A DNA stretch of 64,000 nucleotides, taken from positions 2,418,001-2,482,000 of the forward strand of contig NZ_CP157355.1 in NCBI RefSeq assembly GCF_040047665.1, written 5' to 3'. The translations under genes and the position numbers were made by a program. Below are positions 30,994 through 39,732 of the stretch, piece by piece. The stretch comes from Chitinibacter sp. FCG-7. GTDB taxonomy: Bacteria > Pseudomonadota > Gammaproteobacteria > Burkholderiales > Chitinibacteraceae. Position 1 is the first letter of the stretch. Each line of letters begins with the position of its first letter. Under the pieces are notes generated by a model. That model did no database searches. It had not been told where the DNA came from and saw nothing but the letters and a program-made list of their open reading frames with translations.

Positions 30994-31010
30994 ATGCAAC
31001 ACTGTAGCAT
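30994..31010. promoter_or_regulatory. 17-bp palindrome upstream of the ZIP gene, copy 2
   Basis: ATGCAACACTGTAGCAT, reading almost the same on both strands and matching 29066-29082 at 16 of 17 bases. It ends 18 bases before the ZIP start codon, where a repressor would block initiation. On the minus strand it overlaps a -10-like TATGCT. Probable operator; regulator unidentified. Confidence 0.55.
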
Positions 31011-31027
31011 AAAAGCACATCTTCGGC

Positions 31028-31044
31028 ATGAGAGAGATTCTCAT
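31028..31044. promoter_or_regulatory. Fur-like palindrome upstream of the ZIP gene
   Basis: ATGAGA, five bases, TCTCAT. The arms resemble the TGAGA/TCTCA halves of some Fur-family boxes. It lies 52 bases upstream of the ZIP start. Weak evidence, by appearance only. Confidence 0.3.
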
Positions 31045-31110
31045 CTTTGCACCGATGCCCCTGCAATTACCACGATTTGAGCGTTTTGCACGACACGTGG
31101 TGATTTGGTT

Positions 31111-31139
31111 TTGACATGTAATGTCAGCCTAATTAATTC
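31111..31139 (+). promoter_or_regulatory. Candidate sigma-70 promoter for the Hint pair
   Basis: TTGACA at 31111-31116, a perfect -35, then a 17-base spacer and TAATTC as a poor -10. It is 32 bases before the first Hint start codon. Plausible but not certain. Confidence 0.4.
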
Positions 31140-31558
31140 TCTGAGCTTGAAAATAATAAGGGGTGACAAAATGGGGTTTGTTGCGGGAACGCTGGTGCAC
31201 ACCAAGGACGGCTTGCGAGCGATCGAATCGCTGCAAGTCGGTGACTGGGTCTTGGCGAAGGATGAATCCGCTCAGGGTGATACGGCCTACAAACAGGTGC
31301 TGAAAACGCTTCGTTTTGAAGACAAGGAGATTTGGTATTTAGAATTTAAGCAGTTTAAAACTGGTGGGCAACTCCCAAGACCGTTTCAAGGATTACTGGC
31401 TTGCACTCGTAACCATCCATTCTGGGTACGTGGTCATTGCGATTATTCACTTGAGTTGAAATGCGATGTATTGCTTACGGATGAGGATTGGCCATGCAAT
31501 GTATGGCGGCGCGCGGATCTGCTGTATCCGGGAATGGTACTTGAATTGCATACGGGTG

Positions 31559-31563
31559 ATCTG
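31559..31563 (+). repeat. Left direct repeat flanking the IS (ATCTG)
   Basis: ATCTG, repeated at 32800-32804. Joining the flanks at one copy restores the Hint frame, so this is the likely target duplication. Only the CTG part may be the true duplication, because IS3 elements usually make 3-4 bp. Confidence 0.6.
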
Positions 31564-31569
31564 TTGTGG

Positions 31570-32765
<1,196 letters not shown>

Positions 32766-32799
32766 CTAAGTTGGTGTCCGAAATCATTGAACCACAACA

Positions 32800-32804
32800 A
32801 TCTG
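32800..32804 (+). repeat. Right direct repeat flanking the IS (ATCTG)
   Basis: Partner of 31559-31563. The Hint frame resumes directly after it at ATA GAG GTT. Confidence 0.6.
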
Positions 32805-33115
32805 ATAGAGGTTACTAAGTCGCTCTATGTCGCACAGACTGTCGATCAACATCTAGGTTTCCTTCAGGGCGATGGGATGCCTGAGGTTTGGCAACTTGAA
32901 AAAGATGGGCGCCTGATTGAGTTTACCTCGCAAGGGCCGGTTAACGATTTGCATGGAGAGACACCGTTAGTTCTCAATACCGCAATGGAAGATCTGGGTG
33001 ATGAGTTTTACTTCCCCACGTATCAGGCAACGGTTTACAACATCGAGGTTGAAGACTTCCACACTTACTATGTTGGCGAAATGGCTGTGCTGGTGCGAGA
33101 AATGGGAGCTAAAGA

Positions 33116-33823
33116 ATGACTGGTTTTGTTGCGGGGACTTTGGTGCACACCAAGGACGGTTTGCGCGCGATCGAGTCGCTGCAAGTCGGGGACTGGGTAT
33201 TGGCGAAGGATGAATCCGCTCAGGGTGATACGGCCTATAAGCGGGTACTGAAAACGCTTCGTTTTGAAGACAAGGAAATCTGGTATCTTCAATTCAGCTG
33301 GATGCGTGTAGGTGATAAACCGGAGCCGGAGGTATCTCGGAGCTTCTTAGCTTGTACAAGAAATCACCCATTATGGATGCGAGGATATGATTCTCGGCGT
33401 GAACTGTGGAATGAAGATGTGATGCAGCAAGAGGCACCTCGAGATGTGTGGATGCGTGCAGATTTGCTTGAACCGGGGATGATTCTCGAACTAGCTAATG
33501 GTGATCTGGTTGAAGTGACCAAGTCCTTGTATCTGGCGCAATCCGAGCAGCCCAACGTCGGCTTTATCCAGGGCAATGGTGTTGTCGGCGGGTGGCAATA
33601 TGAGCTAGACGGACGTTTGGTCGAATTTGGTGACCCGGGACCAATGACTGATATGGGAGCCTTCCCTGCGATGGTTGATTACACTGCGCTGGCAGGGACT
33701 GGCGACGAATTCGAGTTTCCGGTGTACCGTACGACGGTGTACAACATCGAGGTCGAAGACTTCCATACCTACTATGTCGGCGAAATGGGCGTTTGGGTAC
33801 AGAGCGATGTTGAGTCGCAATAA
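33116..33823 (+). CDS. Stand-alone Hint-domain protein, copy 2 (intact, lacks Cys1)
   Basis: 235 residues. Block A is GFVAGTLVHTKDGLRAIESL (3-22), block B is CTRNHPLW with the conserved T-x2-H (T81, H84), and the C-terminal block is VYNIEVEDFHTYYVGEMGVW (209-228). The residue before FVAGT, where Hint and intein domains have the nucleophilic Cys, is Gly3. The C-terminus ends VWVQS where a cleaving Hint has HN. No toxin, RHS or filament domain is attached. It overlaps copy 1 by 4 bases (ATGA), so the pair was translationally coupled. The first 57 residues or so are almost identical in both copies and the middle (about 58-200) diverges. The fold is clear; the function is unknown. Confidence 0.82.
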   Translation: MTGFVAGTLVHTKDGLRAIESLQVGDWVLAKDESAQGDTAYKRVLKTLRFEDKEIWYLQFSWMRVGDKPEPEVSRSFLACTRNHPLWMRGYDSRRELWNEDVMQQEAPRDVWMRADLLEPGMILELANGDLVEVTKSLYLAQSEQPNVGFIQGNGVVGGWQYELDGRLVEFGDPGPMTDMGAFPAMVDYTALAGTGDEFEFPVYRTTVYNIEVEDFHTYYVGEMGVWVQSDVESQ

Positions 33824-33825
33824 AC

Positions 33826-33850
33826 AAAAAAGGACGCTGAGCGTCCTTTT
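33826..33850. terminator. Bidirectional terminator between Hint copy 2 and pgeF
   Basis: AAAAGGACGC and GCGTCCTTTT pair around TGA, with A-rich and T-rich flanks on both sides. It serves the convergent Hint and pgeF genes. Confidence 0.85.
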
Positions 33851-33856
33851 GAGTTT

Positions 33857-34642
33857 TTATTCCAGCCAGATCAAGCTCGCCAGCCGACCCGTTTGCCCGT
33901 CGCGCCGATAACTGAAATAGGCTTCAGCTTGCGTTACCGTGCATTGATCGCCACCATAAATCGCCGTAATACCCAGGGTATGTAAGCGCTGGTGAGCCAA
34001 TAGATATATATCCGCCAGCCATTTATCCCCGTCTTGCGCAACAAAAGCGTGCTCTGCTTGTGTGTCAATCGCCATAAAGGCGGTGCGTACTTCGTCGCCA
34101 ACTTCAAACGCAGTCGGGCCGATGGCGGGGCCGAGCCAGACGAGGATTTCGTCAGCTGGACAAGCCATTTTAGCAACGCTCGCTTCGATCACACCATTGC
34201 AGAGTCCGCGCCAACCTGCGTGCGCGCTAGCGACGACGGTACCAGCGCGATCGCAAAACAGCAGCGGTAGGCAGTCGGCGGTCATCACCACACTCACCAC
34301 GCCGCGCGTGCGGGTGAAGCTGGCGTCGGCATCCACTGGCGCGCTAACGCTGGCGGCGTCAACCACCTCAATACCGTGCACCTGATTGAGCCACGCTGGC
34401 GCTTGCGGCAATACTTGTGTGAGCAGGGCGCGATTGGCGGCGACGTGCGCTGGATTGTCGCTAACGTGGCTGCCAAGGTTAAAGCGATCAAACGGTGGCT
34501 GGCTAAAACCATTATTTTCGGCGAAGCCATTCCGGGTGGTTTGCAAGGCTTTCACATTGGCTGGCGCAGGCCAATTGGGTGCAAAAACGCCCAGCGCGTT
34601 GGCGGTGGGCGTGTATGTAGGTGCGGCGTTATTCACGGACAT
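33857..34642 (-). CDS. pgeF: Purine nucleoside phosphorylase/polyphenol oxidase family (YfiH/LACC1)
   Basis: A 261-residue DUF152 protein. The metal/catalytic residues are seen as LNQVHGIEV, MTADCLPLLFCD and SAHAGWRG. Members act on purine nucleosides or edit peptidoglycan precursors; the E. coli gene is called pgeF/yfiH. It follows rluD with a 14-bp overlap, a conserved pairing in Proteobacteria. Confidence 0.93.
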   Translation of the reverse strand: MSVNNAAPTYTPTANALGVFAPNWPAPANVKALQTTRNGFAENNGFSQPPFDRFNLGSHVSDNPAHVAANRALLTQVLPQAPAWLNQVHGIEVVDAASVSAPVDADASFTRTRGVVSVVMTADCLPLLFCDRAGTVVASAHAGWRGLCNGVIEASVAKMACPADEILVWLGPAIGPTAFEVGDEVRTAFMAIDTQAEHAFVAQDGDKWLADIYLLAHQRLHTLGITAIYGGDQCTVTQAEAYFSYRRDGQTGRLASLIWLE

Positions 34643-35681
34643 AGATTAATTCGCAATCGTGATCGTCGTCTTCATCGTCGTCTTCGTCGTAATTATCTTT
34701 GGCGAGTTCAAGATCGGCGCGCAGCGTAAAGATCAGTTGCTCTAGGTCGTGCGGAATCGGCGCTTTCCATTCCATCGTTTTGCCGGTAACCGGATGAACG
34801 AGCGAGAGCTTGCGCGCGTGCAGGGCTTGGCGGTTTAATTCCTCTAGCGCCATGCGTACTTCGGGCGAAATATCGAGCTTGGGCGGCGTGCCGTAAACCT
34901 GATCGGCAGCGAGCGAATGCTTGAGATGCGCCATATGCACGCGAATCTGGTGCGTGCGGCCGGTTTCCAGACGGCATTCGATCAGTGTGTAGTCGGCAAA
35001 TTTTTCCAGCACCAGATAATGCGTGATCGATTCTTTGCCGCTGTGGATCACCGCCATTTTGGTACGATCTTTCGGATGGCGGCCAATCGGCTCGTCCACC
35101 GTGCCGTCGCGCTTGATATTGCCGCGCGCTACGGCCAGGTAGTGGCGCTTAACGGTACGTGCCTGTAATTGCTGCACCAGATTATTCTGGGCGGGAAGGG
35201 TGCGGGCGACGACCATCAGGCCGCTGGTGTCCTTGTCCAGGCGGTGTACGATGCCCGCGCGCGGAATGCTGCGCACTTCGGGGTAATGAAAGAGCAGGGC
35301 GTTGAGCAGCGTGCCGCTCCAGTTGCCGCTGCCGGGGTGAACCACCAAGCCGGCTGGCTTGTTGATCACAATCAGCGCGTCATCCTCGTAAATGACATCC
35401 AGCGGCAAATCTTCCGCTGCAAACGCCACTTCGTTCGGGTCGGCTTGTACGTTAACCGTGAGCGTTTCGCCGCCCCAGACCTTGGTTTTGGTCGTGGCAG
35501 GCGCGCCGTCGACGGTGACTTGTTGGTCTTTTATCCAAGTAGCCAAGCGTGAGCGTGAAAAATCAGGCAAAATCTTCGCCAGCGCCGCGTCCAGTCGCAT
35601 GCCTGCCAGATCGGCGGGCACAGTCAGGACACGGGTGTCTGAGAAGTCGTTATAATCGTCGAGTTCAATATCGGATTGCAT
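34629..35681 (-). CDS. rluD: 23S rRNA pseudouridine synthase RluD
   Basis: About 350 residues. An N-terminal S4 RNA-binding domain (about 18-75, RLDAALAKILPDFSRSRLATW) and a catalytic domain with the RluA-family motif GIVHRLDKDTSGLMVVA, whose Asp is catalytic. It modifies helix 69 of 23S rRNA. An unusual Asp/Glu run (DEDDDEDDDHD) ends the protein. I take MQSDIELDD (35681) as start, with 35684 also possible; the longer frame to 35831 is antisense to bamD. The start codon abuts that of divergent bamD, so each gene's promoter must lie in the other. Confidence 0.93.
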   Translation of the reverse strand: MQSDIELDDYNDFSDTRVLTVPADLAGMRLDAALAKILPDFSRSRLATWIKDQQVTVDGAPATTKTKVWGGETLTVNVQADPNEVAFAAEDLPLDVIYEDDALIVINKPAGLVVHPGSGNWSGTLLNALLFHYPEVRSIPRAGIVHRLDKDTSGLMVVARTLPAQNNLVQQLQARTVKRHYLAVARGNIKRDGTVDEPIGRHPKDRTKMAVIHSGKESITHYLVLEKFADYTLIECRLETGRTHQIRVHMAHLKHSLAADQVYGTPPKLDISPEVRMALEELNRQALHARKLSLVHPVTGKTMEWKAPIPHDLEQLIFTLRADLELAKDNYDEDDDEDDDHDCELIYVRE

Positions 35682-35682
35682 C

Positions 35683-36483
35683 ATGTACAAGATTCTACCT
35701 CGAATCCTCTTTTCTGCCTTGCTGTTTAGCTTAGTGGTCGGTTGTGCCAATACCGGTACGAGCAATGACGAGACCAAAAACTGGTCTGCAGACAAACTGT
35801 TTGCTGAAGCCAAAGCGCAGCAGGCAAGCAAAGATTACAAAAAATCCATCGAATATTTCGAGCGACTGGAAGCGCGTTTTCCTTATGGTAAATACGCGCA
35901 GCAGGCCCAGCTGGAAATTGCCTATAGCAATTACAAATATGATGAGCCCGCACTGGCGCTGGCTTCGCTGGATCGCTTTATGAAGCAAAATCCAACGCAC
36001 CCGAGCATGGATTACGCAATGTATCTGAGGGGGCTGGTGACATTTAACGAGTCGCAAGGCTTTATGTCGGCGCTGTCTAAGCAGGATATGTCCGAGCGTG
36101 ATCCGAAAGCGGCCAAGGAGTCATTTGCTGCGTTTAGCGAGCTGGTAGCCCGTTTCCCCGAGAGCAAATACAGCAAGGATGCCCAGTTGCGGATGGGTTA
36201 CCTGATCGGCTCGCTGGCCAATTACGAACTGCACGTTGGCCGTTATTACTATAAACGCGGCGCGTATCTGGCGGCGGCCAATCGTGGCAAGGCGCTGATT
36301 GATAACTTTAGCAATACCAAGCAGGTTGAAGGCGCATTGGCGCTGATGTACCACGCTTATGACAAGCTGGGCATGAGTGATTACCGTGATGATGCCAAAC
36401 GGGTCTTGCTGAAAAACTTCCCCGATAGCAAAGCGCTGGAGCAGGATTTGGAAAAAGACGCCTACTGGTGGGCGCCGATTTAA
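35683..36483 (+). CDS. bamD: Outer-membrane assembly lipoprotein BamD
   Basis: A 266-residue lipoprotein with signal MYKILPRILFSALLFSLVVG and lipidated Cys21. Five TPR-like repeats follow (about 35-255; FAEAKAQQASKDYKKSIEYF and similar). Essential part of the Bam complex that folds outer-membrane beta-barrels such as the two porins in this window. In Neisseria it is known as ComL. Divergent and overlapping at the start with rluD. Confidence 0.96.
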   Translation: MYKILPRILFSALLFSLVVGCANTGTSNDETKNWSADKLFAEAKAQQASKDYKKSIEYFERLEARFPYGKYAQQAQLEIAYSNYKYDEPALALASLDRFMKQNPTHPSMDYAMYLRGLVTFNESQGFMSALSKQDMSERDPKAAKESFAAFSELVARFPESKYSKDAQLRMGYLIGSLANYELHVGRYYYKRGAYLAAANRGKALIDNFSNTKQVEGALALMYHAYDKLGMSDYRDDAKRVLLKNFPDSKALEQDLEKDAYWWAPI

Positions 36484-36543
36484 AAATATTGCGTCAGGGT
36501 ATTGACGAGAGGCGGCGGTATCTTTAATATTCGCGTCTCTTTT

Positions 36544-36619
<76 letters not shown>

Positions 36620-36666
36620 AAGTTTCGAGTTGTGTGTTTGCCTTTAGACATGTAATTCAGTACGTA

Positions 36667-36742
36667 GTCCCCATCGTCTAGAGGCCTAGGACATCGCCCT
36701 TTCACGGCGGTAACCGGGGTTCGAATCCCCGTGGGGACGCCA
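36667..36742 (+). tRNA. tRNA-Glu (TTC), copy 1
   Basis: 76 nt with CCA. Acceptor GTCCCCA/TGGGGAC, anticodon loop CTTTCAC (anticodon TTC), T-arm GGGGTTCGAATCCCC. Confidence 0.96.
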
Positions 36743-36788
36743 AAAGTTGTAAGTAATGTAGTTTTGCGTTATTATGCGCACAGTTTAA

Positions 36789-36863
36789 GTCCCTATAGTT
36801 TAGCGGTTAGAACACTGCCCTTTCACGGCGGCGGCCGGGGTTCGATTCCCCGTGGGGACGCCA
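36789..36863 (+). tRNA. tRNA-Glu (TTC), copy 2
   Basis: 75 nt with CCA. Same anticodon TTC as copy 1, but a different acceptor 5' side (GTCCCTA) and D-arm, so it is a divergent second gene rather than a recent duplicate. Confidence 0.95.
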
Positions 36864-36872
36864 GATCAAAAT

Positions 36873-36900
36873 AAAAAAGACACCTTCCGGTGTCTTTTTT
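36873..36900 (+). terminator. Rho-independent terminator of the tRNA cluster
   Basis: GACACC, loop TTCC, GGTGTC, then six T; preceded by six A. Ten bases after the last tRNA. Confidence 0.9.
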
Positions 36901-36974
36901 ATTGCCTGTTGCTCAGCCTATCCTGCGCTTCATCACGCCCGTTTTATTACTGATGGCGAGTCAGGCAGCAGCTT

Positions 36975-37154
36975 CTAGCCCTGTTCGCGCTGATGGCGCT
37001 CGAATTCAATTCTGGCATGTGCCAGACAGTCATAAAAATCGATTCTCAGTTGTTGGCACAATGCCAGACATTGCTCTAGCTCATGGGTAATTTCATGGCT
37101 AAGCCGCTGCTGCGCTTGTTGTGGGTTACCGGTGTTTGAATCTGTATTGAGCAT
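36975..37154 (-). CDS. Small hypothetical protein (59 residues)
   Basis: ATG at 37152-37154 with GAGG about 9 bases upstream, ending in TAG at 36975-36977. The product starts MLNTDSNTGNPQQAQQRLSH and ends FERHQREQG. It is rich in Gln, Glu, His and Leu with three Cys, has no membrane segment, and looks like one or two soluble helices. I do not recognise it. The ribosome site and clean helical composition argue that it is real. Confidence 0.45.
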   Translation of the reverse strand: MLNTDSNTGNPQQAQQRLSHEITHELEQCLALCQQLRIDFYDCLAHARIEFERHQREQG

Positions 37155-37579
37155 GATGCCGACCTCAATGTGTGCTGTGCCAGCTAACTAGCATAAAACG
37201 TGCCGCGTGTTGCTTCGCTCGTCACGGCTATGGCTCTAATTTATTGCACTGCACTATATCTTGCTGCAGCCATTGGTCAGTTTGGCTTAGATTATTTCAT
37301 ACATGGTATGGGTATTTATTTGAAGATCAATATTTTATTGGTCTTTAGTGATATACCCTTGATTGTTGCTTTGCAGTAGAAAACAGTATGCGGCATTAGC
37401 GCAACACCTTGATTTTCTCTGCCGAACTCAGGCTGGCTTTGCTGTCGGCGCGTGTGACGGCAAGCTTTGCCGCCATGCACAGCATGGCGAAAAACTGACT
37501 AATTTATTGTTTTTGTTGTCATATTCCTTTCTAAAAAATAATATTGTTCCTTTTTTGCTGAAAGAACGAAGGAATCAGG
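37155..37579. other. 425-base stretch without a convincing gene
   Basis: AT-rich spacer between the small ORF and the DUF898 gene. It contains one member of the palindromic repeat family (37310-37358). The plus-strand frame at 37363-37587 has no homology I recognise and overlaps the next gene's start, so I do not call it. Nothing else stands out. Confidence 0.6.
37310..37358. repeat. GGGTAT palindromic repeat, member D
   Basis: Outer arms GGGTAT (37310-37315) and ATACCC (37353-37358). Inner arms AAGATCAATA and TATTGGTCTT (9 of 10 paired) around TTT. The inner core resembles member C (AAAGGCCAATCA). The only member here not directly at a gene end. Confidence 0.65.
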
Positions 37580-38653
37580 ATGAATGACAATAATCCCGCT
37601 CGCTGGGCGCTGCAGTTTCATGGCCGTGGTGGCGAATATTTCCGGATCTGGATTGTAAATTTGCTGCTGAGCATTCTGACGCTGGGCATTTATTCGGCCT
37701 GGGCCAAGGTGCGCCGCTTGAAGTATTTTTATGGCAATACCGAGCTGGCCGGTTCACGTTTTGATTACACCGCCAAGCCGATGCAAATTCTGATTGGCCG
37801 TTTGATTGCATTTGCGTTTTTCTTTGTCTACGCCATCAGCTCGAATGTGAGCCCGATTTTGTCGGCGGTGGCCGCCGTGCTGCTGCTGGTTGCACTGCCA
37901 TGGATGATTGTGCGCAGTATCCGCTTTAATTTGCGCCAGACGCGTTACCGCAATGTAGCGTTTGATTTTCATGGCTCAGTCTGGGGCGCGGTTAAAAATT
38001 ATCTGCTGTTGCCGCTGCTGCTGATTCCTACATTAGGCCTGGCGCTGCCTTTTGTGCAGCATCAGCAATACCGTTTTGTGCTTGATCACGCGTCGTTTGG
38101 CCAGCAACGCTTTAGCGGTACAGCCTCGGCAGTCGGCGCTTACTACCGTGCTGCACTGGCTGGTTTGGGCTTGATGATTGCGCTGGTCGCACTCTTTGCC
38201 TTGACCGTGGGTGTGGCGATGTGGGGGGGCGGCAATGTTCTGGATATGAGTGCCCTAGCAACGCAAGCGCCCACAGAGATGGCTGCACGCTTTGCTTTGC
38301 CTGCACTGGCCTACATTATCATGCTGATCGGCTTTAATTCTGTCGGCGCAGCGGTGCAGGTAGCGCAAGCCAATCACGGTTGGAGCAATACGGTGCTGGA
38401 CGATGTGCGTTTTAGCAGCTCGGTTAATCCGTGGGCGTATGGCCGGATGATGGCATGGCGTTTGCCGCTGGTCGTGGTTACGCTGGGGCTGGCTTTGCCA
38501 TGGCTGAAAGTGGCTCAGGCGCGTATGCGTACCGAAGGCATGCAGATCGAAGCGCCGCATGATCTGAGCCAATTCGCCGCTGCGCAGCAGCAGTCGGGCT
38601 CGGCCATTGGTGCTGAAGCGTCTGATCTGTTTGACGTCGATCTGGCGCTATGA
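37580..38653 (+). CDS. DUF898 (YjgN-type) membrane protein
   Basis: A 357-residue inner-membrane protein with about eight helices. The DUF898 signatures are FHGRGGEYFRIWIVNLLLSI, LTLGIYSAWAKVRRLKYFYG and VKNYLLLPLLLIPTLGL. Function unknown in the family. Overlaps the following protease gene by 4 bases; DUF898 and M48 peptidase genes often pair, which suggests a joint envelope role. Confidence 0.9.
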   Translation: MNDNNPARWALQFHGRGGEYFRIWIVNLLLSILTLGIYSAWAKVRRLKYFYGNTELAGSRFDYTAKPMQILIGRLIAFAFFFVYAISSNVSPILSAVAAVLLLVALPWMIVRSIRFNLRQTRYRNVAFDFHGSVWGAVKNYLLLPLLLIPTLGLALPFVQHQQYRFVLDHASFGQQRFSGTASAVGAYYRAALAGLGLMIALVALFALTVGVAMWGGGNVLDMSALATQAPTEMAARFALPALAYIIMLIGFNSVGAAVQVAQANHGWSNTVLDDVRFSSSVNPWAYGRMMAWRLPLVVVTLGLALPWLKVAQARMRTEGMQIEAPHDLSQFAAAQQQSGSAIGAEASDLFDVDLAL

Positions 38654-39651
38654 TGCTCGTTGCCAGTTATCTGGACGGGCACAGCAGTGCGCTGCATCGA
38701 GTTCAGTTGCAGCGCATTGATGATTGTCTGCTGATCGTGGGTGAGGGCTGGACACGCGAAGTGGCCATTGCCGATTGCGAGCTGGAAGCGGCGCTGGGTT
38801 CCTTGCCCAGCCGCGTGGTTTTTCCCGATGGTGCGACGCTGGAATGCGGCGACCAGAGTGCATTGGCCGCGCTGCTCGGGCAAGCCCGTAATGGGTTGGC
38901 GCTGCTGGAGAGCCGCTGGCGCTACGCCGTTGTGGCGCTGCTCGGTATTGTGCTGGCCGCGATTGCGTTTTACTGGCAGGGCATGCCGCTGATGGCGCAG
39001 CTGGCCGCCAGACTGACTCCAGTCCAGCTTGAAGTGATGCTGGGGCAATCCACGCTGCAAACTCTGCCCAAGCTGGGGATCGAGCTTGAAGCCAGCCAGA
39101 TTGCGCCAGAGCGGCAGCAGCGTCTGCGCCAGCGTTTTCAGGCCTATACCGCCGGGTCGGAATTTGTTTACCAGCTGCATTTTCACGCCATGCCCGAGAT
39201 TGGCGCCAATGCATTTGCCTTGCCCGGCGGAACGATCGTCGTGACCGATGGGCTGGCCAGCCTGCTCAATGATGATGAGCTGATGGCGGTATTGCTGCAT
39301 GAAATGGGGCACGTTCAATTGCAGCATGGCCTGCGCAATATCTATCAGAGTACCGGTATTGTGCTGGTGGCATCGGTGATTCTGGGTGATGCGCCGGGCG
39401 CGATGGGCAATCTGGCGGCGACCGGTGCGATGCTGGTGCAGCTGGGTTATTCACGTCAGTTTGAGCGCGATGCGGACATTTTTGCCGCCGAGCGTTTGCG
39501 TGAAACGGGCCAATCGCCCGCTTTACTGGCCGACGCGCTACAAAAACTAAGCGCTTCGGTGAAAGATGCGCTCGATGTCCCCGAGCTGCTGGCAACGCAT
39601 CCGGCAACACAAGAGCGGCTAAAAGCCTTGCGCAGTGCCGCAAATCGATAA
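38650..39651 (+). CDS. M48-family metallopeptidase
   Basis: A 333-residue zinc protease. The N-terminal part is soluble (about 1-90), then one helix (about 96-116, YAVVALLGIVLAAIAFYW), then an M48 domain with LHEMGHVQLQHG (HExxH) and the downstream zinc ligand region SRQFERDADIFAAERL. Probably membrane-anchored and facing the periplasm, related to HtpX/BepA-type quality-control proteases. Coupled to the DUF898 gene. Confidence 0.9.
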   Translation: MMLVASYLDGHSSALHRVQLQRIDDCLLIVGEGWTREVAIADCELEAALGSLPSRVVFPDGATLECGDQSALAALLGQARNGLALLESRWRYAVVALLGIVLAAIAFYWQGMPLMAQLAARLTPVQLEVMLGQSTLQTLPKLGIELEASQIAPERQQRLRQRFQAYTAGSEFVYQLHFHAMPEIGANAFALPGGTIVVTDGLASLLNDDELMAVLLHEMGHVQLQHGLRNIYQSTGIVLVASVILGDAPGAMGNLAATGAMLVQLGYSRQFERDADIFAAERLRETGQSPALLADALQKLSASVKDALDVPELLATHPATQERLKALRSAANR

Positions 39652-39684
39652 ACCACTTCATCAATCATTTGCGTTGTTGTAAAT

Positions 39685-39717
39685 AAAAAAGCCACGACTC
39701 AGGTTGTGGCTTTTTTT
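39685..39717. terminator. Bidirectional terminator between M48 protease and lpdA
   Basis: AAAAAAGCCAC pairs with GTGGCTTTTTT, giving A/T runs on both sides. It serves two convergent genes. Confidence 0.85.
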
Positions 39718-39732
39718 GCGCTCATTGAGCGA

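Noticed and set aside
36890..37090. Plus-strand 66-codon frame after the tRNAs
   Set aside because: It starts with GTG inside the tRNA terminator, has no ribosome site and overlaps the better-supported 59-codon ORF on the other strand.
37363..37587. Plus-strand 74-codon frame before the DUF898 gene
   Set aside because: No recognisable features, and it runs over the start of the DUF898 gene in another frame.
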